From Paenibacillus sp. HGH0039 (GTDB lineage: Bacteria; Bacillota; Bacilli; Paenibacillales; NBRC-103111), in NCBI RefSeq assembly GCF_000411255.1, contig NZ_KE150412.1, positions 1,501,294-1,565,293 of the forward strand: a stretch of 64,000 nt of DNA, written 5' to 3'. The position numbers were made by a program, and so were the translations under genes. Shown piece after piece: positions 1-9,216 of the stretch. How positions within the stretch are numbered: position 1 is the first letter of the stretch; every line of letters begins with the position of its first letter. Below the pieces are notes generated by a model, which was not told where the DNA came from, did not search any database, and worked only from the letters and a program-made list of their open reading frames with translations.

Positions 1-1174
1 CCACGATTTCTTCGTCCGTAAGATGCACCCAGTCTTCCTCACCAGAGCGCCCGACATAGCAGCGAAGCAGGACGTGACCTTCCGGCGCCGTGTGAAGCCA
101 CTTGGTGGACGTCCAGGTGCATGCCGTGATCGAGCGCCCTTCGGATCTCGGGATAAGGAAACCCGATCCGTCGAATTTGACGTTCGCGTCTTCTTCCCGG
201 TAAGCAATCACTACGTTCGCAACCGACACGTAATTGATCGCCTTCAGCTTGTCGACGGCCGGATGGTCGCCGAGCAGCTCCGCGGAATGATACGTCGGCA
301 GAGTCAGGATGACGCTGTTGGCCGTTTCCCCCTGTCCGCCTTCGTATCCGACCTCGTAGCGGTCCCCTTCCTTGCGGAGTTCCGTCACTTTCGTGCCCGT
401 CCGGATCGTCACGCCTTCCTCCCGCAGTACTTCCTCCAGCCGCTCAACCAGCGTCTGCAGGCCGTTCTTGTAGGTCAGGAAGGTGGAGTTGCGGCCGGGA
501 GCCGGCAAATTCAAAGCCTCCTGCTGGGATTTCTTGCGATTCGATATCATGCCGTAGATCAGACTCCGGTACTGCTGCTCCATTTCGCCGAACTGCGGAA
601 AGGTCGACTGCAGGCTGAGCGCATACGTATCGCCTGCATAGATGCCTGCCAGCAGCGGTTCGACGATCTGGTCCAGCACTTCTTTGCCCAGTCTCCGGTG
701 AAGGAAATGGCCGAGAGATTCATCGCTGTCGTCTTCCTTCTTGGGCAGCACGAGATCCATCATCGCACGCGCCTTGCCTTTCGCGGAAACGAGACCCGTT
801 CTCATAAACGGTTCGATGTCCGTCGGAATGCCGAGCACCAGTCCCGCAGGCATCGGGTGCAGGGTGCCGTCCCGCAGGATGTAGGTCTTCTTCGCCTCCG
901 GGTTCGTACCCGTGAGTTCCCCTTCCAGCCCGAGCTCGCGGCTCAGCTCAATGATCGGAAGCTTCCGGGCCAGGAAAGAATCCGGGCCCTTCTCAATGAC
1001 GAATCCTTCTTTACGCAGGGTATGGATTCTGCCGCCAAGCTTTTCGGCTCCTTCAACCAGGGTAACATCCGCCGTACATCCGGCCTCCTTCAATCGCTTA
1101 TTCACGTAATAAGCGGCGGTGAGACCGGTGATGCCTCCTCCGACAACGATTACTTTACGGGCCTCGTTCATCAT
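1..1174 (-). CDS. hemY: Coproporphyrinogen III oxidase / protoporphyrinogen oxidase (HemY/CgoX), 3' end cut by the window
   Basis: The reading frame starts at ATG 1174 (a second ATG follows at 1171), 7 bases after an AAAGG ribosome binding site, and runs off the left edge, so about 391 codons are visible and the C-terminus is missing. The N-terminus has the flavin-binding pattern VVGGGITGL followed by AAYYV, typical of FAD-dependent amine-oxidase-fold enzymes. In Firmicutes this family oxidises coproporphyrinogen III to coproporphyrin III in the coproporphyrin-dependent heme branch. It follows hemH and hemE in the same direction with 98 bases between hemH and hemY, consistent with a hemE-hemH-hemY unit. 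The name rests on this context and the N-terminal motif. Confidence 0.9.
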   Translation of the reverse strand, partial: MMNEARKVIVVGGGITGLTAAYYVNKRLKEAGCTADVTLVEGAEKLGGRIHTLRKEGFVIEKGPDSFLARKLPIIELSRELGLEGELTGTNPEAKKTYILRDGTLHPMPAGLVLGIPTDIEPFMRTGLVSAKGKARAMMDLVLPKKEDDSDESLGHFLHRRLGKEVLDQIVEPLLAGIYAGDTYALSLQSTFPQFGEMEQQYRSLIYGMISNRKKSQQEALNLPAPGRNSTFLTYKNGLQTLVERLEEVLREEGVTIRTGTKVTELRKEGDRYEVGYEGGQGETANSVILTLPTYHSAELLGDHPAVDKLKAINYVSVANVVIAYREEDANVKFDGSGFLIPRSEGRSITACTWTSTKWLHTAPEGHVLLRCYVGRSGEEDWVHLTDEEIV

Positions 1175-1272
1175 GCAACGTCCTTTCCGCCCGGACGGCA
1201 TCTTAAGGCCGCCCGGATTATAAAATCGCAAAGAGGCGCATCCGAATGTCTGCGCTCCCTTGTCGTCTTGCT

Positions 1273-2217
1273 CTAAGCTTGTTTCGTCAGTTCGCCGTAC
1301 TGCTTCCATACGGCATCGCTGAGCGTCTGCATATACAGCGGGTCGGTATTAAGCGAATCCGTACGTTCGAGGTGCAGGCCGATTTCGTTGGCGAGCTGCT
1401 GTGCCTCTATATCCAGATCGTACAGCACTTCCAGGTGATCCGAAACGAATCCGATCGGGCACACGAGTACGCGCTTCACGTCTTCCTTCGCGAGAGTACG
1501 CAGTACATCCAGGATGTCCGGGCCAAGCCAAGGGGTAGCCGTTTGCCCCGCGCTCTGCCACGCAAACTGCCAGTTCTCGATGCCGGCTTTGTCCGCGATC
1601 GCGCGCGAAGTTTCAAGCAGCTGCTCCGGGTACGGATCGCCCAGCTCGAGAATTTTCTCCGGCAGGCTGTGCGCCGAGAACAGGACGCGGACGGAGGAAC
1701 GGTTCTCCTCTCCGAACTTGCCCAGCGCGCGTTCCACCCGCTCGGTCAGAGCTTGAAGCAGCTTCGGATGCAGATGGTAGCTGTCGACAAACGTCATGGC
1801 AATGCCGTGCTCGGCCGCCTTTTCGCGTGCGCGCTTGTTGTAGCTGCCGATGCTCATCGTCGAATAGTGAGGAGCGAGAACGATGCCCACTCCTTCGGTG
1901 ATTCCGCTCTGAGCCATTTGCTCAATGCCGTCTTCGATGAAAGGATGTGCATGTTTCAAGCCTTGGAAACAGACGAATTCCACGTCGTCATGCTCGGAAG
2001 CCAGCGCATTTTGCAGACCCGCCACCTGATTGTCCGTATTTTCCCGCAGCGGAAAAACACCTCCGACAATCGCTTCGTAACGGCTGGTCAGCTCATGCAG
2101 CTGTTCCGGACTCGGCTTGTTGCCCCGCCGGATGTGCGTGTAGTAAGCTTCGATATCCTCCATGCTCTGAGGAGTGCCGTAAGACATCACCAGTACGCCG
2201 ACTTTCTTCCTGCTCAT
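1273..2217 (-). CDS. hemH: Coproporphyrin III ferrochelatase
   Basis: This 314-residue protein has the usual length of Gram-positive ferrochelatases. It starts VGVLVMSYGTP and contains SAHSLPEKI around residues 181-189, where His183 is the expected metal-inserting histidine. A late segment, IGFVSDHLEVLYDLD, holds the conserved acidic patch. In Firmicutes the enzyme inserts ferrous iron into coproporphyrin III, giving coproheme. The ATG lies 3 bases after the hemE stop and 8 bases after a GGGGG ribosome binding site, so the two genes are almost certainly co-transcribed and possibly translationally coupled. Confidence 0.95.
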   Translation of the reverse strand: MSRKKVGVLVMSYGTPQSMEDIEAYYTHIRRGNKPSPEQLHELTSRYEAIVGGVFPLRENTDNQVAGLQNALASEHDDVEFVCFQGLKHAHPFIEDGIEQMAQSGITEGVGIVLAPHYSTMSIGSYNKRAREKAAEHGIAMTFVDSYHLHPKLLQALTERVERALGKFGEENRSSVRVLFSAHSLPEKILELGDPYPEQLLETSRAIADKAGIENWQFAWQSAGQTATPWLGPDILDVLRTLAKEDVKRVLVCPIGFVSDHLEVLYDLDIEAQQLANEIGLHLERTDSLNTDPLYMQTLSDAVWKQYGELTKQA

Positions 2218-2220
2218 GGT

Positions 2221-3285
2221 TCAGACCCCCTTGCCCGCGTTCCGCCCGGCCAGAGCCTCGGCAGAATAGGCATGTATAAAATCAGTGAGTTCCTTTAATT
2301 TATCCAGAGACGCTTCCGGGAACAGGCCGTGACCCAGGTTGAAAATATAACCCGGCTCCGTGATCCCCTGATCGATAATGCGCTTCGCGTGTTCCTGAAT
2401 GACCGGCATCGGCGCCGTAAGTAGGTAAGGATCGAGATTTCCCTGGACGGCAAAGCGTCCTCCGGTTCTTCTCCGTCCTTCCGGAATGGATACGCGCCAA
2501 TCGAGGCCGATCACATCCGCCTGGAGGTCGCCAAGCAGAGGAAGCAGTTCGCCCGAGCTCACGCCAGGGAAATAAATCTTAGGCTGCTTCAGATCGCCGA
2601 GTTCGCGGAAAATCCGCTGGATCGTAGGCAGGACGAACACCCGGAAATCTTCCGGCGCAAGCGCGCCGACCCAGGAATCGAACAGTTGGACCGCTTTCGC
2701 GCCTGCCGCGATATGAGCCCGCAAATATGTAATGACCATGTCTCCGAGCTTATCCATCAGCGCGTGCCATACTTCCGGATTTCCGTACATGAGTTCTTTC
2801 GTCCGAATGTAGCTTTTCGAAGGACGACCTTCTATCAAGTAGCTTGCAATGGTGAAAGGCGCTCCGGCAAACGTAATGAGCGGAACCGTCAGCTCGCGGT
2901 CCAAAATCCGGATCGTTTCGATGACATGGGACAAGTCGCCTTCCACGTCGATCGGCTTCAGCTTCATCACATCTTCACGGGAACGGATCGGATTCTCGAT
3001 CACCGGCCCCACGTTTTTAACAATATCGAATTGAATGCCGAGCGACGCTACGGGATTCATAATGTCGGAATACAAAATAGCCGCATCCACACCGAGCTTC
3101 TTTACCGGCATCAACGTGACTTCTGCAGCCAGTTCCGGCTGTTCGCATATTTCAAGCAGTGAGTATTTTTCTTTGATCTTGCGGTATTCGGGATCATAGC
3201 GTCCGGCTTGACGCATGTACCACACGGGCAGCCGGTCTACTTCCTGCTTGCGGCAGGCTCGAATAAAACGGTCATTATTTATCAC
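2221..3285 (-). CDS. hemE: Uroporphyrinogen decarboxylase
   Basis: The 354-residue product decarboxylates uroporphyrinogen III to coproporphyrinogen III. The diagnostic N-terminal signature PVWYMRQAGRYDPEYR is present, with the active-site aspartate in the ILYSDI segment. A GTG start at 3285 is preferred over a longer frame to 3324: an AGGAGAAGG ribosome binding site at 3292-3300 sits directly upstream, and the family normally begins with a sequence like NNDRFIRAC. It is first in the hemE-hemH-hemY unit. A TATAAT hexamer on the minus strand at 3334-3339 is a possible promoter element, but no good -35 was found. Confidence 0.95.
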   Translation of the reverse strand: MINNDRFIRACRKQEVDRLPVWYMRQAGRYDPEYRKIKEKYSLLEICEQPELAAEVTLMPVKKLGVDAAILYSDIMNPVASLGIQFDIVKNVGPVIENPIRSREDVMKLKPIDVEGDLSHVIETIRILDRELTVPLITFAGAPFTIASYLIEGRPSKSYIRTKELMYGNPEVWHALMDKLGDMVITYLRAHIAAGAKAVQLFDSWVGALAPEDFRVFVLPTIQRIFRELGDLKQPKIYFPGVSSGELLPLLGDLQADVIGLDWRVSIPEGRRRTGGRFAVQGNLDPYLLTAPMPVIQEHAKRIIDQGITEPGYIFNLGHGLFPEASLDKLKELTDFIHAYSAEALAGRNAGKGV

Positions 3286-3516
3286 AAGACACCTTCTCCT
3301 GACCCTGTCATGATTTGTTACCATTATGCCCTAATTATACCCCGGTCACAACCGGAACCGCGTCCCGACTTCCGACAAATGTTTGACAAAGCCGCCGGGA
3401 GCGGGCTTTCCTCCGTGCTCTTACCTTCTTTAAAGAGAATTGAAACCGTATTTCCCGGAGGTACGGTTTCATACGTAAACGGTTGCTTCATCCGTTTACC
3501 GCCCTTTTTACCCGGA
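3286..3516. other. hemE upstream region with two perfect inverted repeats
   Basis: No gene is seen here. On the minus strand a TATAAT hexamer (3334-3339) lies 49 bases before the hemE start. Upstream of it are two adjacent inverted repeats: GAAACCGTA at 3442-3450 with TACGGTTTC at 3462-3470, and GTAAACGG at 3475-3482 with CCGTTTAC at 3492-3499. Neither has a T-run on either side, so they are not simple terminators. They could be operator sites or RNA hairpins. Confidence 0.5.
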
Positions 3517-3557
3517 TAAAAAACGCTCCGCAGTTTCCCGGCCGGGCTCCTGCGGAG
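3517..3557 (-). terminator. Rho-independent terminator of the hemA-hemB transcript
   Basis: Arms CTCCGCAG at 3526-3533 and CTGCGGAG at 3550-3557 form an 8-bp stem. On the minus strand it is followed by CGTTTTTT. It lies 24 bases past the hemB stop, separating the early tetrapyrrole operon from hemE. Confidence 0.85.
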
Positions 3558-3580
3558 AAAGAAGGTACGGTATACCTCGG

Positions 3581-4576
3581 TTAAACGTTTTTCAGCCAGC
3601 GCGCCGCATCCTTGGCATGGTAGGTCAAAATAATATCGGCTCCCGCGCGCTTAAAGCCAAGCAGCGTTTCCAGCACGATTTCTTTTTCATTGATCCAGCC
3701 GTTCTGGGCCGCAGCCTTTACCATCGAATATTCCGCGCTTACGTTGTAAGCCACGAGCGGAAGATCGAAGTTCTGCTTAAGCAGCTGCAGAATGTCCATG
3801 TATGCAAGCGCAGGCTTCACCATGAGGAAATCCGCGCCTTCCAGGACGTCGCTCTCGGCTTCGCGGAGAGCTTCGCGGGAGTTCGCCGAATCCATCTGGT
3901 AGGTTTTGCGGTCCCCGAACTGAGGCGCCGAATCCACCGCTTCACGGAACGGGCCGTAGTAAGCGGAAGAATATTTGACCGAGTAAGCCATAATCGGCAC
4001 ATGTTCCAAACCTTCCGCATCCAGTCCCGCCCGGATGGCATGCACATAGCCGTCCATCATGTTCGACGGAGCGATAATGTCCGCGCCCGCCTTCGCCTGG
4101 GAAACGGCTGTTTTAACGAGCAGCTCCAGCGATTCGTCGTTGGCGATATCCGTGCAGCCCGTTTCCGGGTTATGATGCACAACGCCGCAGTGACCGGTAT
4201 CCGTGAACTGGCATAGGCAGGTATCCGCAATAATGAGCAGATTCGGGTTGATCTTCTTGATCAGGCGCGATGCCTGCTGGACGATACCCTCCTCATGAAA
4301 AGCCGACGTTCCGACCGCGTCTTTCGTCTCGGGAACACCGAACAGAAGAATGCCCTGGATACCCAGCTCGGAAATCTCGCGGATTTCTTCTTCCAGACGG
4401 TCCAGGGAAAAATGGTAAACGCCCGGCATAGACGGAATTTCGGATTTGATATTATGACCGGCCTCCACGAAAACCGGCTGAATCAGATCGTTAACGGACA
4501 ACGCATTTTCACGCACAAGGTTGCGGATTGCAGCCGAACCGCGCAGACGGCGGTGGCGCACTAATGGGAAACTCAT
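3581..4576 (-). CDS. hemB: Delta-aminolevulinic acid dehydratase (porphobilinogen synthase)
   Basis: The 331-residue enzyme condenses two 5-aminolevulinate molecules into porphobilinogen. Cysteines 120, 122 and 130 form the zinc-binding triad of Zn-dependent family members. Lys201 (in YSVKYSSAYYGPF) and Lys254 (in MVKPALAY) match the two Schiff-base lysines. The start has an AAGGAGG ribosome binding site. It is the last gene of the hemA operon, 96 bases after the fused methyltransferase/synthase gene, and is followed by a terminator. In B. subtilis hemL comes next; here it is absent from this position. Confidence 0.96.
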   Translation of the reverse strand: MSFPLVRHRRLRGSAAIRNLVRENALSVNDLIQPVFVEAGHNIKSEIPSMPGVYHFSLDRLEEEIREISELGIQGILLFGVPETKDAVGTSAFHEEGIVQQASRLIKKINPNLLIIADTCLCQFTDTGHCGVVHHNPETGCTDIANDESLELLVKTAVSQAKAGADIIAPSNMMDGYVHAIRAGLDAEGLEHVPIMAYSVKYSSAYYGPFREAVDSAPQFGDRKTYQMDSANSREALREAESDVLEGADFLMVKPALAYMDILQLLKQNFDLPLVAYNVSAEYSMVKAAAQNGWINEKEIVLETLLGFKRAGADIILTYHAKDAARWLKNV

Positions 4577-4672
4577 GGTAACTTCCTCCTTTTAATCCAT
4601 GCCGGCAGGGCAGCGGACCCCCGAAACTTCGAGCCCGGCCGCTCCCGCCGCATAACGAAAAGTTTAGTAGAG

Positions 4673-6235
4673 TCAAGAGCCCGCAGGCTCTCCTGTTTTA
4701 ACGGCCCGGCCTGCGGCAATGCTTTCCACGAGGGACGCGATGGTCGCTTCCGGCGGCATATAGGCGGCCGCCAGCTCGTAATGAGCCAGCGTCGCTTCCG
4801 TCTTCGGACCTATGCAGGCGATCTCCGTGTTTTTCAGCAGGGATACGGGGTCTTGGACCCCGAGCTTCTGAAGCGCTCCGATCAGATTCGTGACCGTCGA
4901 GGAGCTCGTGAACGTCGTGATGTGAACCTGCCCTTCTTCCAGCAGCCGGACCACGTCTTCGCCGCCTTCGACTTCGGGTACGTTCTCGTAAACATCCACT
5001 TCGTTAACTTCGAGACCGAGCGAACGCAGACCCTGCGGAAGTGCGTTGCGGGCAATGTCCGCGGTGGGCAGCAGTGCGCGTTCTCCCGGGCGGACCGCTT
5101 TTCCCAGCTCCGCAAGCAGCTCGTCCGCATGGAACTCCCCGGGAAGCGTCTCGACGAGCAGCCCCCGGGTTTCCAGAGCTTCCGCGGTCTTGGGTCCGAC
5201 TGCCGCGATCCGCACGCCGGCCAGACCGCGTATATCAAGGCGCAGCTCCCGCATGCGGCGGAAGAAGAACTCCACCCCGTTCGTGCTCGTAAACACGACC
5301 CAATTGTAATTCGCGAGCCCGCGGAGCGCTTCGTCCAGTAGACGCTGCGCATCCGGGCTGCTCGGCGGCTGGAGCTTGATCACCGGAAATTCGACCGGCT
5401 CCCCTCCAAGCTCCTCGATCATCGCAACGAGCTCGCTGGCTTGGCTCCTCGCCCGCGTAACGAGTACGCGTTTGCCGAAAAGAGGCTTCTTTTCGAACCA
5501 GGCCAGCTTCTCGCGCAGCTTCACCACTTCGCCGATGATAATGACGGCCGGTGATTTGAAACCGGCTTCCTTCGCCTTGGCGCTGATGTCGGACAACGTG
5601 CCGGTCAGCGTCTGCTGCTCCGTCCATGTGCCCCAGCGGATCAGCGCGACCGGCAGGTCGGCAGGCTTTCCGTACCGGATCAGCTGCTCGCTGATCTGCT
5701 CCAGATTCGCTACGCCCATCAGGAACACGAGCGTGCCGATTCCTTTGGCCAGATGCTCCCAATCGAGCTTCGTATACGTCTTGTTCGGATATTCATGCCC
5801 GGTTACGATGGCAACCGAAGAAGTGAAATCCCGGTGTGTGACGGGGATGCCTGCATAAGCGGGAACCGCTATGGCGGAAGTAATACCGGGAATGATTTCG
5901 AACGGAACTTCATGATCGGCCAGAAGCTCGGCTTCTTCCCCGACACGGCCGAATACGCTCGGATCGCCGCCTTTCAGACGGGTCACGACCTTGCCCTGGA
6001 GGGCCAGATCAACGAGCAGACGGTTAATGTCTTCCTGCTTCATCATATGTTTATCCGGAAGTTTCCCTACAAACACCAGCTCCGCATCCGGTTTGCGGTG
6101 TTTGAGCAGCCTGGGGCTCGCCAGCCTGTCGTAGACAATCACGTCGGCCCGCTCAATCGCCTGGAGTCCCCGAACCGTAATTAACTTCGGATCGCCGGGT
6201 CCTGCGCCGACTAAATAAACTTTCCCTCTCTCCAC
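4673..6235 (-). CDS. Fused uroporphyrinogen-III C-methyltransferase / uroporphyrinogen-III synthase (CobA-HemD)
   Basis: Two enzymes are joined in one chain of about 520 residues. The N-terminal 245 residues are a SUMT methyltransferase: VYLVGAGPGDPKLIT at the start, the RLKGGDPSVFGR loop and GITSAIAVPAYAGIPVTHR. The C-terminal half (from KRVLVTRARSQASEL) is a HemD-type synthase. The fusion makes uroporphyrinogen III and also diverts part of it to precorrin-2 for siroheme or cobalamin. GTG 6235 is chosen because the family begins close to KVYLVGAG. An alternative GTG at 6283 adds 16 residues and has a good AGGAG site at 6293-6297, so the start is uncertain. Confidence 0.92.
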   Translation of the reverse strand: MERGKVYLVGAGPGDPKLITVRGLQAIERADVIVYDRLASPRLLKHRKPDAELVFVGKLPDKHMMKQEDINRLLVDLALQGKVVTRLKGGDPSVFGRVGEEAELLADHEVPFEIIPGITSAIAVPAYAGIPVTHRDFTSSVAIVTGHEYPNKTYTKLDWEHLAKGIGTLVFLMGVANLEQISEQLIRYGKPADLPVALIRWGTWTEQQTLTGTLSDISAKAKEAGFKSPAVIIIGEVVKLREKLAWFEKKPLFGKRVLVTRARSQASELVAMIEELGGEPVEFPVIKLQPPSSPDAQRLLDEALRGLANYNWVVFTSTNGVEFFFRRMRELRLDIRGLAGVRIAAVGPKTAEALETRGLLVETLPGEFHADELLAELGKAVRPGERALLPTADIARNALPQGLRSLGLEVNEVDVYENVPEVEGGEDVVRLLEEGQVHITTFTSSSTVTNLIGALQKLGVQDPVSLLKNTEIACIGPKTEATLAHYELAAAYMPPEATIASLVESIAAGRAVKTGEPAGS

Positions 6236-6550
6236 TCGCCCACTCCCTCTCAGCTGCTTCCATCCCCTTGCGGGAAAGGCCACCTTTTCTTTCTCCTGTG
6301 GTCCTTCTGCCGCTTCTCAATCGGAAGCTTTCTCCCGCTATTGCTGTTCGTACCTCTATCCCTAAGCCGCTATTCCGCAAAAGCCGCCGTATTTCCCAGG
6401 CAGCCTCTATTTGTACTAGCAAAACCGTGCCGACCAAGCTCGCAGCAGCCGTCATAACCGCGGCGGCCAGGCATTAATCACGCGCGTACGGAGCTATACG
6501 GCCCGGCAGATATACACCCGCCGACGCCTCTCGCTAAAGCCGCCGTACGA

Positions 6551-7504
6551 CTATTCGATCCGGCCGCTCTCGTACGCTTCGGCCAGAATGCGGTCCGCGC
6601 CGCGGGCGATAAGCTTCTCCGCGGCTTCTCTGCCGAGCGCTTCCGGATCGCTGCCCCGCAGCGTCTCCTTCAGCAGCTCGGCGCCGTTCGGCGAGCCGAC
6701 CATCGCCGTCAGCGACAGCTCCGTACCGCCGCCGGTACGCTCGACGGTCGCGTACGCGCCGAGGGGCACCTGGCAGCCTCCGTTGAGTCTGCCGAGGAAA
6801 CTGCGCTCGGCTCTGACCGCGAGCGCCGTATCGTCATCTTGAATCTTGCTCAGCAGATTCAAGACGACTTCGTCGTCCGCCCGGCATTCGATGCACAGCG
6901 CGCCCTGCCCAACGGCAGGCACACACACTTCGGGCGGAACGTAGGCGCTGATGCGATCCTGCCAGCCGATCCGGTGCATACCGGCAGCGGCCAGTACGAT
7001 CGCATCGAAGCCTTCCGATTCGAGCTTGCGCAGCCTCGAATCGATGTTGCCGCGGACCGGCTGGATGCGCAGGTCCGGGCGGCTGTGCTGCAGCTGGCTG
7101 GAGCGCCGCAGCGAGCTCGTGCCGACGAGCGCGCCCTGGGGCAGCTCGTCCAGCGACTTCTCCCCTTTCGTGATGAGTACATCACGCGGGTCCTGGCGCT
7201 TAGGCACCGCGCCGACCATGAGCCCTTCGGGAAGCTCGAACGGCATGTCCTTCATGCTGTGTACGGCAATGTCGATTTCTTTGTCCATCATCGCCTGCTC
7301 GATTTCTTTGACGAACAGTCCTTTGCCTCCGACCTTGGACAGCGTTACATCCAGAATCCGGTCCCCTTTGGTCACAATCTTGCGAAGTTCAAACTCGCAT
7401 TCTATGCCGGATTGCCGGCTCAGTTCCTTTAATTCGTCGATAACCTGATTCGTTTGAGTGAGGGCCAGTGCACTCTGACGGGTGCCCACAACGATCGTAC
7501 GCAT
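6551..7504 (-). CDS. hemC: Porphobilinogen deaminase (hydroxymethylbilane synthase)
   Basis: The 317-residue enzyme polymerises four porphobilinogens into hydroxymethylbilane. It opens with the family pattern [10 protein letters not shown]. Cys244 in [10 protein letters not shown] is the residue expected to carry the dipyrromethane cofactor, and the R-rich segment [11 protein letters not shown] is present. It lies between the siroheme dehydrogenase gene (81 bases upstream) and the cobA-hemD fusion, separated from the latter by about 300 bases that hold no convincing gene. An ATG start is preceded by a GGAGG-type site. Confidence 0.96.
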   Translation of the reverse strand: MRTIVVGTRQSALALTQTNQVIDELKELSRQSGIECEFELRKIVTKGDRILDVTLSKVGGKGLFVKEIEQAMMDKEIDIAVHSMKDMPFELPEGLMVGAVPKRQDPRDVLITKGEKSLDELPQGALVGTSSLRRSSQLQHSRPDLRIQPVRGNIDSRLRKLESEGFDAIVLAAAGMHRIGWQDRISAYVPPEVCVPAVGQGALCIECRADDEVVLNLLSKIQDDDTALAVRAERSFLGRLNGGCQVPLGAYATVERTGGGTELSLTAMVGSPNGAELLKETLRGSDPEALGREAAEKLIARGADRILAEAYESGRIE

Positions 7505-7585
7505 ATGTAATTCCTCCGTTTCTTCTATGAAGCCGTGAAGATGTTACCTTGATTCCAATGCCGGGCCCGTAAACGGGTGCCGGCT

Positions 7586-8341
7586 CTATTGTTGATCCGC
7601 TTCCATCCATATCGCGGCAAAAGCTTCTTCCGAATCCTGCGCCGCCTGGAACCTGCCCAGCAGAGAGGCTCTCCACGCTTCGTATGTACCGGCGGCGATA
7701 CGGTCCAGGACGCGCCAGTTCGGAAGCCGCCGGAGCAGCTCATGCCGCAGAGGCATATCGCCGACCCGGCTGCGGGCGAGCTCTCTCAGCTCCGCCAGAA
7801 AGTCGAGGTAGATCTCGTACTCCGGTCCGTACCTCTCCTGCAGCTCACGGCCGATTTTAGCGGACAGCGCGGGACTTGCTCCTGACGTCGATACGGCCAG
7901 TGTAAGTTTGCCGCGCCTTACCGCGGCCGGCACGATCAGATTTCCACTGTCGGGCTTGTCCGCCACGCTGACCAGTTTACCGGCCTTGTCGGCATCGGCC
8001 AGAACCCGCTCGTTGACCTGCGGATTGTCCGTCGCCGCAAAAACAATAAGATATGGAGAGAGGTCCGGATATAAGGAGGCCTCCGTTCCCGGCCTGCCCT
8101 TATCCGAACCTTCTCTATCTTTTGTGTAAGAATAACCCGCTTCTCCGTAGCGCCCGCAGCGCCAGGTTATCCGTCCGGTTTCCGCCCACTTCTCGACGGC
8201 CGCGGCAGCCGCAGGACTGATCACCGTAACGAGCGCGCCTGCTTCCAGCAGGGAAGCGATTTTTCTTTCGGCTACGGCTCCGCCGCCTACAACGAGGCAG
8301 CGCTTGCCTTCGAGCCTGAGCATCGCCGGATATTCCTTCAT
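7586..8341 (-). CDS. Precorrin-2 dehydrogenase / sirohydrochlorin ferrochelatase-type protein (Met8/CysG N-terminal family)
   Basis: The N-terminus LEGKRCLVVGGGAVAERKI is the NAD-binding Rossmann motif of the siroheme synthase dehydrogenase family. Later segments IVFAATDNPQVN and LTLAVSTSGASPALSAKIG are also characteristic. It oxidises precorrin-2 to sirohydrochlorin and may insert iron, completing the siroheme branch opened by the fused CobA domain downstream. Length is 251 residues. About 22 residues around positions 85-107 (charged, starting after CGRYGEAG) appear inserted before the conserved VFAATD strand. The start codon overlaps the hemX stop by 4 bases, indicating translational coupling. 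Confidence 0.88.
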   Translation of the reverse strand: MKEYPAMLRLEGKRCLVVGGGAVAERKIASLLEAGALVTVISPAAAAAVEKWAETGRITWRCGRYGEAGYSYTKDREGSDKGRPGTEASLYPDLSPYLIVFAATDNPQVNERVLADADKAGKLVSVADKPDSGNLIVPAAVRRGKLTLAVSTSGASPALSAKIGRELQERYGPEYEIYLDFLAELRELARSRVGDMPLRHELLRRLPNWRVLDRIAAGTYEAWRASLLGRFQAAQDSEEAFAAIWMEADQQ

Positions 8342-9180
8342 CCTCCAACCCCCGTCTGCTGCCAGTTATGAAACCCGGAAAACACGTTGGAGAGGATAAA
8401 GTTCAGCAACACGATGACAAAAGCCGCCAAATTCCACTTCGCCAGCTTCGGACCCGACATGCTTAGCGAATGATGCTGGAACAGGTAGAACCCGTACGCG
8501 CAAAGCACCAGCAGCGAATTGATGACTTTCGAGTCGAACAGCACGTTGACGTTCTTTTCGATAAGCACCCACACCACTCCCAGAGCCAGCGCCAGCATGA
8601 GCAGCGGCGTTCCGATCACGACGCTCACATAGGTGTAACGTTCGATTTTTTCCAGAGAAGGGAGCCTTTTCATCGTATTCGTCCAGCTCTTCTGCTTTAG
8701 CTTACGATGCAGGAACAAATACATGCCCGAGAAAATGGCCGAGATCGTATAGGCCGCGTAACTGCCGACAGCGAGAGAGACGTGAATGAACAGCAGCTCG
8801 TCGTTGACGTTCCAGGAATCAATCATGGGAGAGACATTGGAATCGCTGAAGAAATTTAAGGCCAATACGGCAAGCCCGAATAAATTGACGAAAAAGACCA
8901 CAAGTTCAATCCGGAAAAACCGGCTCATAATGAGCGATACCGTAACGAGCACCCAGGAAAATAAAAAGAGTGTCTCAAACATGGAGAACACCCATCGTCC
9001 CAGGTGTTCATATAAATTGTAGCCCAGATAGGCCGTCTGCAAAACCCATACAAAAGAAAGCAGCCCCGTACCCATCCGTTTCGCACTCCGATTCGCGCGC
9101 GCAACATCAGAGAAGTAAAACAGCAGGCTCAGGGCATATAAATAAATTATCGCATCGTACAGAAAGCTGCGAGTGAACAC
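8338..9180 (-). CDS. hemX: HemX-like integral membrane protein (CcsA/cytochrome c assembly family)
   Basis: A 280-residue, very hydrophobic protein with about eight predicted membrane spans. Its position directly after hemA matches B. subtilis hemX, whose product lowers the cellular level of glutamyl-tRNA reductase. The family shares the CcsA fold of cytochrome c biogenesis proteins; a tryptophan-containing segment (GVVWVLIEKN) and histidines such as in FIHVSLAVGSY fit it. The 3' end overlaps the next gene by 4 bases. The HemA-regulating function is inferred from synteny. Confidence 0.85.
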   Translation of the reverse strand: MFTRSFLYDAIIYLYALSLLFYFSDVARANRSAKRMGTGLLSFVWVLQTAYLGYNLYEHLGRWVFSMFETLFLFSWVLVTVSLIMSRFFRIELVVFFVNLFGLAVLALNFFSDSNVSPMIDSWNVNDELLFIHVSLAVGSYAAYTISAIFSGMYLFLHRKLKQKSWTNTMKRLPSLEKIERYTYVSVVIGTPLLMLALALGVVWVLIEKNVNVLFDSKVINSLLVLCAYGFYLFQHHSLSMSGPKLAKWNLAAFVIVLLNFILSNVFSGFHNWQQTGVGG

Positions 9181-9216
9181 GGCATTTCTCCTTCCTCTAT
9201 CTCGGAGAACCGGGAA

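Noticed and set aside
23-1276. A 417-codon open frame on the plus strand
   Set aside because: It is antisense to hemY over its whole length, has no recognisable domain, and arises from the GC-rich codon pattern of the real gene.
6153-6455. A 100-codon frame on the minus strand between hemC and the cobA-hemD fusion
   Set aside because: It overlaps the start of the fusion gene in another frame, is Arg-rich and low in complexity, and resembles no known protein.
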